Assembly (NCBI GenBank): GCA_028709305.1
Contig: JAQVXE010000012.1
Span: 1 to 37,335, forward strand
DNA length: 37,335 bases
Reading direction: 5' to 3'
Source: Bacillota bacterium
GTDB taxonomy: Bacteria; Bacillota; DTU025
Shown piece by piece: positions 23,437 to 30,651 of this stretch. The stretch's first letter is position 1. Each line of letters begins with the position of its first letter. The notes beneath the pieces were generated by a model that saw only the letters and a program-made list of their open reading frames with translations, did no database searches and was not told where the DNA came from. Made by a program: the position numbers and the translations under genes.

Positions 23437-24333
23437 ATGAGTATCAGAGCAGAAGCTGTCCCTAAGTTGGCACGCAGGACATTGGCATTGTTTGTGTTTT
23501 TCTTGTTAGCGGTCATAACGGGCATGGGCCGAGGCAGTGCAGGGTCAGAAGATAGTGGACGTGGATATGCTTGCCTGGTCGAGAAGGTGTCAGGTGTTGT
23601 ATGGTGGAGGCAGCCGCGTTCTTCCGGCGACACCACATGTAGGCGGCTCGAGGCCGGGATGATGCTGCGGCCGGGATGCCGGATCAAGACGGGGAAAACC
23701 AGTCGGGCACTCCTGACTCTTGTGGATGGTACAACTGTGTCGATTGGGCACGATACCTATCTGATAATAGGGCCTGCTGGCCTTGAAAGCGTAGAGTCAA
23801 CCTCTGCTGACTTGGCCGTTCCCCAGTTAAGGATGCTTATTGGGCGAATATGGCTTGAGGTGACGAAAAGGTTTCAATTGGGCTGGGGGTTTGAAGTGGA
23901 GACGCCTTCGTCCACCGTTGCGGTGAGGGGAACTGCTTTCGACGTTGAAGTGGACGAAGAAGGAACCACCTATGTTTGGGTAGATTCCGGCGAGGTCGTT
24001 GTGGAGAATGAAGGTGGCTCTCTAGTGGTTGAACCGGGCAAGTCCGGGAAGGCGAAGAAGGGATTGCCTCCTGAGGCGGCTGAACCTGCCCGGGAAAGGC
24101 AGACCCAACGGCCGGAATGGGCTGGGCAGCCTGGAAAGCCCCCTCATGCTGGGCAACCCGGCGGACCGAACGGGCCGCACCCAAATGACGATTGGCCACC
24201 GGGAAAGGGTGTGGGCAACAAGAAACCGGGCCAGATGCCACCTGGACTGAAGAAGAAGGAAGAGAACAAGCCGAAAGAGCCAGATGGGGGAGGTGGCAGC
24301 AGTAGTCGATGGAAAGAACCAGAAAAGGTTTGA
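23437..24333 (+). CDS. Secreted FecR-domain protein with Pro/Gly/Lys-rich tail
   Basis: The protein of about 298 residues has an N-terminal signal or membrane helix (LALFVFFLLAVITGM) and a FecR domain (about 45-215). The domain shows LEAGMMLRPGCRIKTGKTSRALLTLVDGT-like spacing and PSSTVAVRGTAFDVEV, which is the hallmark of the family. The final 80 residues are disordered, rich in Pro, Gly and Lys. FecR domains outside TonB systems occur in secreted or membrane-tethered proteins of unclear function. I start at the ATG at 23437, seven bases after GGGTGA, rather than at 23413. The 3' end overlaps the CRP-type gene, and a CRP-like site lies upstream. Confidence 0.82.
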   Translation: MSIRAEAVPKLARRTLALFVFFLLAVITGMGRGSAGSEDSGRGYACLVEKVSGVVWWRQPRSSGDTTCRRLEAGMMLRPGCRIKTGKTSRALLTLVDGTTVSIGHDTYLIIGPAGLESVESTSADLAVPQLRMLIGRIWLEVTKRFQLGWGFEVETPSSTVAVRGTAFDVEVDEEGTTYVWVDSGEVVVENEGGSLVVEPGKSGKAKKGLPPEAAEPARERQTQRPEWAGQPGKPPHAGQPGGPNGPHPNDDWPPGKGVGNKKPGQMPPGLKKKEENKPKEPDGGGGSSSRWKEPEKV

Positions 24334-25003
24334 GACAGCCGATGATCAGATAGCTCAGGCACTGCAAAGTTGCGCCCTATTTGAGGGTATGGGCCCTGAG
24401 GCGATGAATACGCTTGTTCGGGGAGCCTCCCTTAGAGATGTACCAAAGGGCGGCATTCTCTTTCTCCAGGACGATGAAAGCTATGAGGTGTACGTTGTTG
24501 TATCAGGAAGAATCAGGCTTTACCGGATGTCTCCGGACGGGGCGGAAAAAACCCTTGCCGTGCACGGAGACTACGAAGTCTTTGGCGATCTGGCGGCCAT
24601 AGATGGATTGGCTAGGTCAGCTGTTGCTGAATCCATGACTGATTCAGCGGTTGTCGAGATTCAGCGCGATGCGTTCATTACGTGTCTCCAGGGAAGCTGG
24701 GATCTGTCGGAAAGGTTCATGAAGAAGCTTGCTCGAATGTTGCGAGAGACGGACGAGAGTCTGGATCTTTTAGCATTTGCAAGCGCCAAAGCTCGGGTTT
24801 CGTCAACTTTGGCAAGAAACAGTGACCAGTGCGGGCGTGTGATGGGTCTTACGCATCGCGATATTGCTGCTATGGCTTCAACTTCCAGAGAGACGGTTAG
24901 CCGGGTCATTGGAGACTTGGTAGATTCCGGACTGGTGGCTGTGGATGATGAAGGCTATTCCATTATCGACATGGAAGGGCTCATGGAGCTGAGCAGTTTG
25001 TGA
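24284..25003 (+). CDS. CRP/FNR family transcription regulator
   Basis: The 239-residue protein has a cyclic-nucleotide-binding beta roll (about 28-130), a long dimer helix (about 138-165) and a winged helix. The phosphate-binding cassette reads FGDLAAIDGLARSA: G101, D102 in place of the usual Glu, and R111-S112. So it could bind a cyclic nucleotide. The recognition helix TSRETVSRVIG gives R202, E203 and R207, the same RExxxR set by which E. coli CRP reads TGTGA. No FNR-type cysteine cluster is evident. The ATG at 24284 overlaps the fecR gene by 50 bases and has a weak GAG upstream; the exact start is uncertain. CRP-like sites occur upstream of fecR and of the divergent gene at 25912. Confidence 0.9.
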   Translation: MGEVAAVVDGKNQKRFETADDQIAQALQSCALFEGMGPEAMNTLVRGASLRDVPKGGILFLQDDESYEVYVVVSGRIRLYRMSPDGAEKTLAVHGDYEVFGDLAAIDGLARSAVAESMTDSAVVEIQRDAFITCLQGSWDLSERFMKKLARMLRETDESLDLLAFASAKARVSSTLARNSDQCGRVMGLTHRDIAAMASTSRETVSRVIGDLVDSGLVAVDDEGYSIIDMEGLMELSSL

Positions 25004-25228
25004 TGAAAAAAAGGGCAGTAGAGGAGGAGCCTATTCATACTGTGTCTTTTTGAGCGGGTGTGCCAGGAGATTAGGGTCACAACTGCACTTGCATGAGCGC
25101 AATGGTCTGAAGGCATCACGCGGTTTAGCGCATATGGTCTGGCACTTGCAGCGATGTAAGCAGTTGAATCAGGTCTGTATTAGTTGTTCCTCTTCCTGCC
25201 CAAGATAGATATCTAGCTTAGTCCGGCA

Positions 25229-25912
25229 CTACTTGTTCCCTTTGCCCTTCCCCTTTCCCTTTCCGGGATTATCGGGCTTGTCTTTCTTCGGTTTCTTTGC
25301 ATCTGAGTCTTTGTCGGGCTTTCCCCCTGTATGCTCAGGGTCATGCCCATAAGCATTGCCACGGGGCCCCTTGCCTTCTAGCGCCTCTTCAACCTCTTTG
25401 CCGTTGCCCTTCCATAGCAGGCCTTTCTTGCCCATCACAGCCGACACGGCTTGTCCCAGATTTTCTGCTTCCGTGTCAACTGACTTGGCAATCTCTCCCC
25501 AACCCATTCCGCCGGCGGCCATTGCCAGCACATCTTCGAAAGGAACGGTGGAGTCGGCGGCTATTACTGAGCATATGACCAAATCTCCAAGGCCCCAGCC
25601 CTCATCGAAATGGGCCTGAAGTTGCTCAACTGTGATCTCCAGCTCAGGGAAGGCAGCCACGATACGCGCGAAGAATTCAGTCTTGTCCGCCCCAATCTCC
25701 GGATCTTCCGGATCTTCTGGGTCTTCTGGGTCTTCTGGGTCCCCTGGTGGATCCTCTGGTGGATCAGCCGGCGGATCCTCTGGCGGATCTTCTGGTGGTT
25801 CGTCCGGAGGGTCCTCTTGGGTGATTTCCAGTGCCAGGCACGGTGCTGCGGCTGATAGGCTGATGGCGATGACCAGCGCTAACGCCAGCATGTGAATCCA
25901 TTTCCTATGCAA
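25229..25912 (-). CDS. Secreted protein with Pro/Asp/Glu repeat and WGEIA helical domain
   Basis: The protein of about 227 residues begins with a signal peptide (HMLALALVIAISLSAAAPCLA). A low-complexity acidic run of DPP/EDP units comes next (about 40 residues). A helical domain containing two related half-motifs follows: EGWGLGDLVICSVIA and GMGWGEIAKSV. The tail is a Lys/Gly-rich KGKGKGKGNK. Domains with repeated W-G-x-I/L motifs occur in secreted Bacillota proteins, but I know no function. The TTG start at 25912 has AGGAGG nine bases upstream and suits the signal peptide; the longer frame to 25942 does not. It is divergent from the TPR gene at 26271, and a perfect CRP-type site lies about 87 bases upstream. 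Confidence 0.75.
   Translation of the reverse strand: MHRKWIHMLALALVIAISLSAAAPCLALEITQEDPPDEPPEDPPEDPPADPPEDPPGDPEDPEDPEDPEDPEIGADKTEFFARIVAAFPELEITVEQLQAHFDEGWGLGDLVICSVIAADSTVPFEDVLAMAAGGMGWGEIAKSVDTEAENLGQAVSAVMGKKGLLWKGNGKEVEEALEGKGPRGNAYGHDPEHTGGKPDKDSDAKKPKKDKPDNPGKGKGKGKGNK
25697..25816. repeat. Tandem codon repeat encoding the Pro/Asp/Glu run
   Basis: Nine- and twelve-base units related to GGATCTTCTGGT and GGGTCTTCT repeat across 120 bases inside the gene. Units of the two lengths form separate blocks, so the number of DPP and EDP units is probably prone to change by slippage. Confidence 0.7.
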
Positions 25913-26270
25913 GATGTCACACCTCCTGAGACTTTGGCGCATTGAGCGTCAACTACACTTGCTTCTGGTGAAAGTCTATCAAATGCTTGCTTGAAGCTAT
26001 GTGATGCTGGTCACATCGACAGGAAGGTTTGGCAGGATGCTGAAGTCACCAACATATGCTCATACGGAGGGAAGACGCTGAACCCTTGCTCAATTGGGCG
26101 ATGCAGAGATTCAACAGCTTGCTCCGGCGCTTTGTTTCGCGCCGGCTTGGACATGTTAATGGTCACACAGGCCTCCCATTGTCGTGGAGGACACGTGGCG
26201 GGGATTGCCAGAACTCATAGGATAATGTTAAACATCCAGCTTGCTCTGGTGAGGATAGGAGGCGAATTGG
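25913..26270. other. Divergent control region of the WGEIA-protein and TPR genes
   Basis: These 358 bases hold the perfect CRP-type site at 25999-26016 and no gene I can support. On the minus strand TTGATA (25977-25982) and TGTAGT (25952-25957) form a weak promoter with a 19-base spacer. If it is used, the site centre would lie near -61.5, the class I position. A plus-strand frame from 25991 to 26350 overlaps the TPR gene and has no family features. Confidence 0.45.
25999..26016. promoter_or_regulatory. Perfect CRP-type operator ATGTGA-N6-TCACAT
   Basis: ATGTGA (25999-26004) and TCACAT (26011-26016) form an exact dyad around six bases and match the E. coli CRP consensus at every defined position. 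The CRP/FNR gene one kilobase away has the matching RExxxR recognition helix. The site lies between divergent genes and could control either or both. Confidence 0.65.
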
Positions 26271-28157
26271 GTGAAGGGCCCAGAAGATGCAGACAGAATT
26301 TGCGAAGAGGCAAGGAGGTTGATGGAGGAGGGTTATTTCAAGGAGGCTGAGGATCTGTTTAGCGGAGCTTTTGGAATTGCCCCCAAGCCCGCTTCCCTCA
26401 ACAACTGGGCGGTTTGCAGGTTCTACCAGGGCGACCCTGAGGGGACGCTTCAAATTCTCAAGCCCAACCTGGCAAGCAGTGGCCTTGCGCCGTTCGCGTG
26501 GGCTCTTGCTGCCCGGGCATACGCCGTGCTAGGCCGGAATGATGAAGCGCTGAAGCATCTTAATAGGGCAATTGCAGATTTCGAAGAGGGGCTGAAAAGG
26601 CTTGGTCCCCTAGACCGTGGCGAAACGAAAACGTGGCGGGAGTACACTGTGATACTGAAGCAAGCTGCTGGGGAGATAGGTAAGGCCCGGCTGGTTATCG
26701 ACCTGTACCGTCGCCACGAACCTCATCACGTGACAGTGGGAGACAGATACCTTGCGGGAGTGGCAGCCTTCAACCTTGGCTGCATGGATCAGGCGATATC
26801 GCTCTGGTCGGAACTTCCCCGGCTTGAGTTCGAGGTCATAGATAGGTACATAGATGTGGCCTGCAATATTGAAGCGGGCGTACTTCCGAAGTTTCAGCTT
26901 GAGTACTCCTTCCCCAGCCGCGAGCAGCTGGGGAATATTGAGAGCGCGGAAGATGTGGCTGAGATGACGCGCATCGGTTCGGTGCGAATGATCTTTCTCT
27001 CTAGCCTCCTGGATTCGGACGCCGCACCCTTGGATTTTGACGATGCCCTAGGCCAACTCGACATCGTGATGGAGGGGGATGCGGAATGGGGGATTCAACT
27101 GGCAGAGAGTCTTCTTGCCCATCCGGGAGCCGGCAGGGAGCTCAGGGCGGCTGCCGCCGCTGTGTTGACGCAAGCCGGCATCTACTCGCCTGGGGAACCA
27201 ATAAACATTGTGGATGAAGATGGAACTGAGAGTCAGATAATCGTCGAGTCCCATAAGATATCGTTGGAGGCTACACTCCACTCAGCAGGTGCCCTGTTCA
27301 GAGCCTCGAAGCTCATCTATGAGAAGGAGTATGACAAGGCACTCGCTACGCTCTTTGCTGTTTTGGAAGGGGATGAGGTGGACTACAGGATATATCTTGC
27401 GATAGCCACGGCGCAGATGGGCAAGGGCAATCTGGATGAAGCTACGGATATCTTGATGATGCTAGAGACCATAGTCCCCGGACACCCGCTTATCCTGCTG
27501 AAGCTGGCAGAAGCATGCTTGCAGCGAGGGGAGGCGGACGAGGCTTCGGGTTTCCTTGACCGAATAGACGCAACGAAGGAAGGACCGGCGCTGAAGGGAG
27601 CGGTCGACGCAATGAGACACAGGATAGAGCTGGATCGATTCCGACCGGGCGAGCTCGGAAGGGAGTATGCCGAGCTGCTGCGTGCCAGACAAGAGAAGAA
27701 GATGATGTCGGTCAACGCAAAGCTGTCGCAGGTCCTGAGGAACATACCAGTCCAATGGCTCAATGGAGCTTGCATTGCCCATGGCATTGGGCCAAGGAAG
27801 TATTCCAGACGCAAGGAACGGGCAGAAGAACTGGAACGGTTGCTCATTGACACGACCGCACCACACAGAGCGTTTGCCCATCTCAGTGGGGATGAGCTGG
27901 ATCTTCTGAGGTTTCTGATGGGAATGGGCGGGTGGGCCAGGCTGTCAGAGGTAGTCCGAGAATTCGGATCCATGGAAGGGGATGGGTGTTGGTGGAACGA
28001 GAATCCCCCCAGGTCAACGCTGGGAAAGCTTGTGCGTAGGGCTTTTGCGGCGATTGGCTTGTCGAAAGTAGACGGGGAGCTGACTGAGGTGGTTGCCGTA
28101 CCCTTGGACCTTAGGCCCATGGCTGCCGAATACGTGAATCGAGCGAAGCTCGAGTAG
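26271..28157 (+). CDS. Large TPR-repeat protein of unknown function
   Basis: The 628-residue protein is built of TPR-like helical pairs at the N-terminus (about 1-120: EEGYFKEAEDLFSGAFGIAP, ALAARAYAVLGRNDEALKHLNRAI) and again at about 335-440 (YDKALATLFAVLEGDEV, GNLDEATDILMMLE). A different helical domain follows (about 475-628), including LSGDELDLLRFLMGMGGW. No signal peptide or membrane helix is seen, so it is probably a cytosolic scaffold or regulator. The GTG start has AGGAGG eight bases upstream. It is related in plan to the second TPR protein at 30644, with the cysE-cysK operon between them. I do not recognise the C-terminal domain. Confidence 0.8.
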   Translation: MKGPEDADRICEEARRLMEEGYFKEAEDLFSGAFGIAPKPASLNNWAVCRFYQGDPEGTLQILKPNLASSGLAPFAWALAARAYAVLGRNDEALKHLNRAIADFEEGLKRLGPLDRGETKTWREYTVILKQAAGEIGKARLVIDLYRRHEPHHVTVGDRYLAGVAAFNLGCMDQAISLWSELPRLEFEVIDRYIDVACNIEAGVLPKFQLEYSFPSREQLGNIESAEDVAEMTRIGSVRMIFLSSLLDSDAAPLDFDDALGQLDIVMEGDAEWGIQLAESLLAHPGAGRELRAAAAAVLTQAGIYSPGEPINIVDEDGTESQIIVESHKISLEATLHSAGALFRASKLIYEKEYDKALATLFAVLEGDEVDYRIYLAIATAQMGKGNLDEATDILMMLETIVPGHPLILLKLAEACLQRGEADEASGFLDRIDATKEGPALKGAVDAMRHRIELDRFRPGELGREYAELLRARQEKKMMSVNAKLSQVLRNIPVQWLNGACIAHGIGPRKYSRRKERAEELERLLIDTTAPHRAFAHLSGDELDLLRFLMGMGGWARLSEVVREFGSMEGDGCWWNENPPRSTLGKLVRRAFAAIGLSKVDGELTEVVAVPLDLRPMAAEYVNRAKLE

Positions 28158-28290
28158 CTTAGCCTAGGATGGCCTTTCCCATCTGGGAAGTGGGGGTTTC
28201 CTCGCGCAAGGCTCGCGGCCTGAGCAGGTGTTTCACACGGTTGCTGCGTGGGGGGCCCGCAGGCACAGAATGTTCAGGCTTTTTGCCGTC

Positions 28291-28319
28291 TTGACAGGGC
28301 ACTCGGGACGACATATGCT
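28291..28319 (+). promoter_or_regulatory. Housekeeping promoter of the cysE-cysK operon
   Basis: A consensus TTGACA (28291-28296) and TATGCT (28314-28319) are exactly 17 bases apart. Transcription should start near 28326, giving a leader of about 420 bases that contains the T-box. Confidence 0.75.
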
Positions 28320-28329
28320 TTACTTCAAA

Positions 28330-28661
28330 CAGCAAAGATGCAAGCGGCTATGAGAGGGAGGTAGGAAGCGGACTGCCCGGAGAGAGGGAACGCCACCGGG
28401 TGCAAGCGTTCCTGGGCAAGTGCTTCTGAAGTGCGCCCTTGAGCCTGGGGCCGAAATCGTCTGCCGGCGGCGGGTGGGAGTAGGTTGCCACGGGTGCGCC
28501 CGTTAGCGCGTGTTTCTCATTTAGGCCAGGGATATGTCTGGCCGGGTGGGGAATGTGAGCCACAGTTGGCCCAATATGTGCCTGTGGGCATTGGCCATCT
28601 GTGAGCAGAGTGGAACCACGGTCAAGTGCGCCGTCTCTGTAAGGAGGCGGCTTTTGTGTTT
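28330..28661 (+). promoter_or_regulatory. T-box riboswitch (tRNA-Cys) controlling cysE-cysK
   Basis: The leader has the ordered marks of a T-box. There is a stem I with a GA-rich base (ATGAGAGG near 28350), the distal loop pair GAGAGAGGGAA and GGGTGCAAGC (about 28379-28407), and the GAA-containing specifier loop (28428-28434). Stem II/III sequence follows, then the T-box TGGAACCACG (28611-28620). ACGG of the T-box can pair with CCGT (28631-28634) to form the antiterminator, which competes with the terminator just below. UGC, a Cys codon, lies at 28432-28434 followed by a purine. It is one base after GAA, so GUG immediately after GAA is the alternative reading. Uncharged tRNA-Cys is expected to stabilise antitermination and turn on cysteine synthesis. 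Confidence 0.9.
28630..28661 (+). terminator. T-box intrinsic terminator
   Basis: GCCGTCTC (28630-28637) pairs with GAGGCGGC (28644-28651) with one G-U pair and a six-base loop. It is followed by TTTTGTGTTT. The 5' arm shares CCGT with the antiterminator, so the two structures exclude each other. Confidence 0.88.
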
Positions 28662-28744
28662 AATAGGCCTAATCTTCCCAAGGCCGGCCTTGCATGAAGG
28701 TTGCTGCTTTGCTCATTACGGCCTAACCAAGGAGTTGTATAAAG

Positions 28745-29479
28745 ATGTTGAGCGATATCAGTTCATACATTGATGCTGCGATGTCACGCGATCCGGCAGC
28801 TAGGAACAGGCTTGAAGTCCTGCTACTCTATCCAGGGATTCATGCTTTGATATGGCACAAGTTGAGCCACTGGCTATATTCAAACAGAGCCTTTGGGCTA
28901 GCCAGGCTAGTCTCGCAAACGGCTCGCCTTTTCACCGGCATTGAGATCCATCCCGGAGCGACAATAGGCAGGGGCGTTTTCATAGACCATGGCATGGGAG
29001 TGGTAGTCGGAGAGACTGCTGAGGTGGCAGATGACGTTACGATCTACCAGGGCGTTACTCTGGGCGGAACAGGCAAGGAGACGGGGAAGCGCCATCCTAC
29101 TCTGGAAGAAGGGGTCATTGTTTCCGCAGGAGCCATAGTGCTTGGCTCAATAACTGTGGGGCGGGACTCGAAGATCGGCGCCGGCGCAGTCGTCATTCAC
29201 AACGTTCCCCCGGATTCGACAGTTGTGGGTGTTCCCGGGCGGGTGGTTGCACGCAGGGGCGTGAGGGTCCGCGAGGTAGATCTGGATCACGGCGATCTTC
29301 CGGATCCAATTGGCCGGGCACTCGACATCATGACTCTCAGGGTGGAGAGGTTGGAGGCAGAGGTAGAGGCGTTGCGCAGAACCCACGGTTGCGGGCAGGC
29401 CTTGGAATACGGAGGGGCTTCATGCGAGTCGCTGCCTGAATCGGAAGAGGAGGGACAGGCAATTGAGTATTGCATCTGA
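28745..29479 (+). CDS. cysE: Serine O-acetyltransferase
   Basis: The 244-residue enzyme makes O-acetylserine from serine and acetyl-CoA, the first step of cysteine synthesis, in the cytosol. The N-terminal helical part is short, as in Bacillota CysE. The left-handed beta helix has hexapeptide repeats from IEIHPGATIGRGVFIDH onward, with the catalytic His in FIDHGMGVVVGET and the QGVTLGGTGK loop. The chain ends in ...YCI: a C-terminal Ile is the residue that inserts into the CysK active site in the cysteine synthase complex. An unusual acidic, Cys-containing extension precedes it. The ATG has AGGAG ten bases upstream, and the gene lies under the T-box. It overlaps cysK by 17 bases. Confidence 0.96.
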   Translation: MLSDISSYIDAAMSRDPAARNRLEVLLLYPGIHALIWHKLSHWLYSNRAFGLARLVSQTARLFTGIEIHPGATIGRGVFIDHGMGVVVGETAEVADDVTIYQGVTLGGTGKETGKRHPTLEEGVIVSAGAIVLGSITVGRDSKIGAGAVVIHNVPPDSTVVGVPGRVVARRGVRVREVDLDHGDLPDPIGRALDIMTLRVERLEAEVEALRRTHGCGQALEYGGASCESLPESEEEGQAIEYCI

Positions 29480-30380
29480 TGTGACTGGATTGATCGGTCA
29501 CACGCCCTTGGTGCGGCTGAATCGCTTCGGCGGTGGCGGGCGGGGCGAGATCCTCGCCAAGGTGGAATCGGTCAATCCCGGAGGCAGTGTGAAGGACAGG
29601 GCTGCGCTTTATATGATAGATGCTGCGGAGCGCGCAGGCGTCCTGGTGCCGGGAGGCACAATAATCGAGCCGACGTCTGGCAACACAGGAGTGGGGCTTG
29701 CCATGATAGCGGCAGCCAGAGGTTACAGGATAATCCTTGTCATGCCTGACTCCATGAGCATTGAAAGGCAGGAGCTCCTTGCTGCCTACGGGGCGGAGCT
29801 AGTTCTGACTCCGGGCTCACGTGGCATGGTCGGAGCGGTTGCCATGGCGCACGAACTGGCGGCCGAACACTCCAACTGGTTTATGCCGCTGCAGTTTGAG
29901 AATCCCGAGAACTGCCGTGCTCATGAGGAGACTACGGCCCGCGAGATACTGGAGGATGCTAGAGGCCGGCTGGACGCATTCGTCGCCGGAATTGGCACCG
30001 GAGGGACTATTACAGGAGTAGGAAGGACTCTGAAGCGGCGGATTCCATCGGTCCTCGTAGTTGGTGTTGAGCCGAAGGAGTCGGCGGTGATATCAGGCGG
30101 TGAGCCCGGTCTCCATGGGATACAGGGCATTGGAGCAGGTTTTGTCCCCAGCGTGCTCGACATGTCGATACTTGACGAGGTAATCTCGGTTAGCTCTGAG
30201 GATGCCTACAGTGCGACTCGGGCGCTTGCGGCTTGCGAAGGGCTGCTGGTGGGCATATCCTCCGGAGCTGCAGCCGTGGCCGCACTTGAGGTAGCGCGCC
30301 GGCTGGGCGAGGCTGGCCGCGTTGTCGTTCTCTTCCCCGACACCGGCGAGCGGTACCTGAGTGTTCCCGGACTGTGGTGA
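29463..30380 (+). CDS. cysK: Cysteine synthase A (O-acetylserine sulfhydrylase)
   Basis: The 305-residue PLP enzyme converts O-acetylserine and sulphide to cysteine. NPGGSVKDRAA holds the Schiff-base Lys (K44), TSGNTG (71-76) binds the substrate carboxylate, GTGGTITG binds the PLP phosphate and GISSGAA lies near the PLP nitrogen. Length matches the family. The TTG at 29463 has GGAGGG eight bases upstream and overlaps cysE by 17 bases, so the pair is translationally coupled and shares the T-box control. The conserved substrate loop and the partner's C-terminal Ile suggest the complex can form. No terminator with a T-run was found after it. Confidence 0.96.
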   Translation: MSIASDVTGLIGHTPLVRLNRFGGGGRGEILAKVESVNPGGSVKDRAALYMIDAAERAGVLVPGGTIIEPTSGNTGVGLAMIAAARGYRIILVMPDSMSIERQELLAAYGAELVLTPGSRGMVGAVAMAHELAAEHSNWFMPLQFENPENCRAHEETTAREILEDARGRLDAFVAGIGTGGTITGVGRTLKRRIPSVLVVGVEPKESAVISGGEPGLHGIQGIGAGFVPSVLDMSILDEVISVSSEDAYSATRALAACEGLLVGISSGAAAVAALEVARRLGEAGRVVVLFPDTGERYLSVPGLW

Positions 30381-30468
30381 ATTGGACGAGAACGGGTTGG
30401 GCGCATTAAGCAAGACGCTTCAATTACCTGCGTAAATGAGACATGGATGAAATCGTTGGAGGAATTCA

Positions 30469-30651
30469 ATGCCTCTCAATCGCCAATTGAAGGAGAATCA
30501 TGTTCTGCGGGGAAATCTAGATAGACCCAATTTCGATGCTCGGTTGTGGGGACGAACAGGCCCGGTGTCCGAGGCGAATTATGCTGCCTGTCCTTCTTGG
30601 AAATGGGGGGCAGCAGCGGACAGCGGCCGAGGAGGAGACAACAGTGAATAG
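30469..30651 (+). CDS. Possible small protein of 60 residues upstream of the second TPR gene
   Basis: An ATG with an ideal GGAGG six bases upstream opens a 60-residue frame that ends inside the start of the TPR gene (8-base overlap). The product is basic at its start, Gly/Ala/Ser-rich at its end, and of no known family. It could be a real small protein or a leader whose translation couples to the TPR gene. The evidence is only the ribosome site and the overlap; codon use was not tested. Confidence 0.35.
   Translation: MPLNRQLKENHVLRGNLDRPNFDARLWGRTGPVSEANYAACPSWKWGAAADSGRGGDNSE

Noticed and set aside
28561-28600. Possible fourth copy of the 29-nt dispersed repeat (CCAATATGTGCC region)
   Set aside because: It matches only loosely and lies inside the T-box leader, where the local inverted repeat is explained by a stem of the riboswitch.
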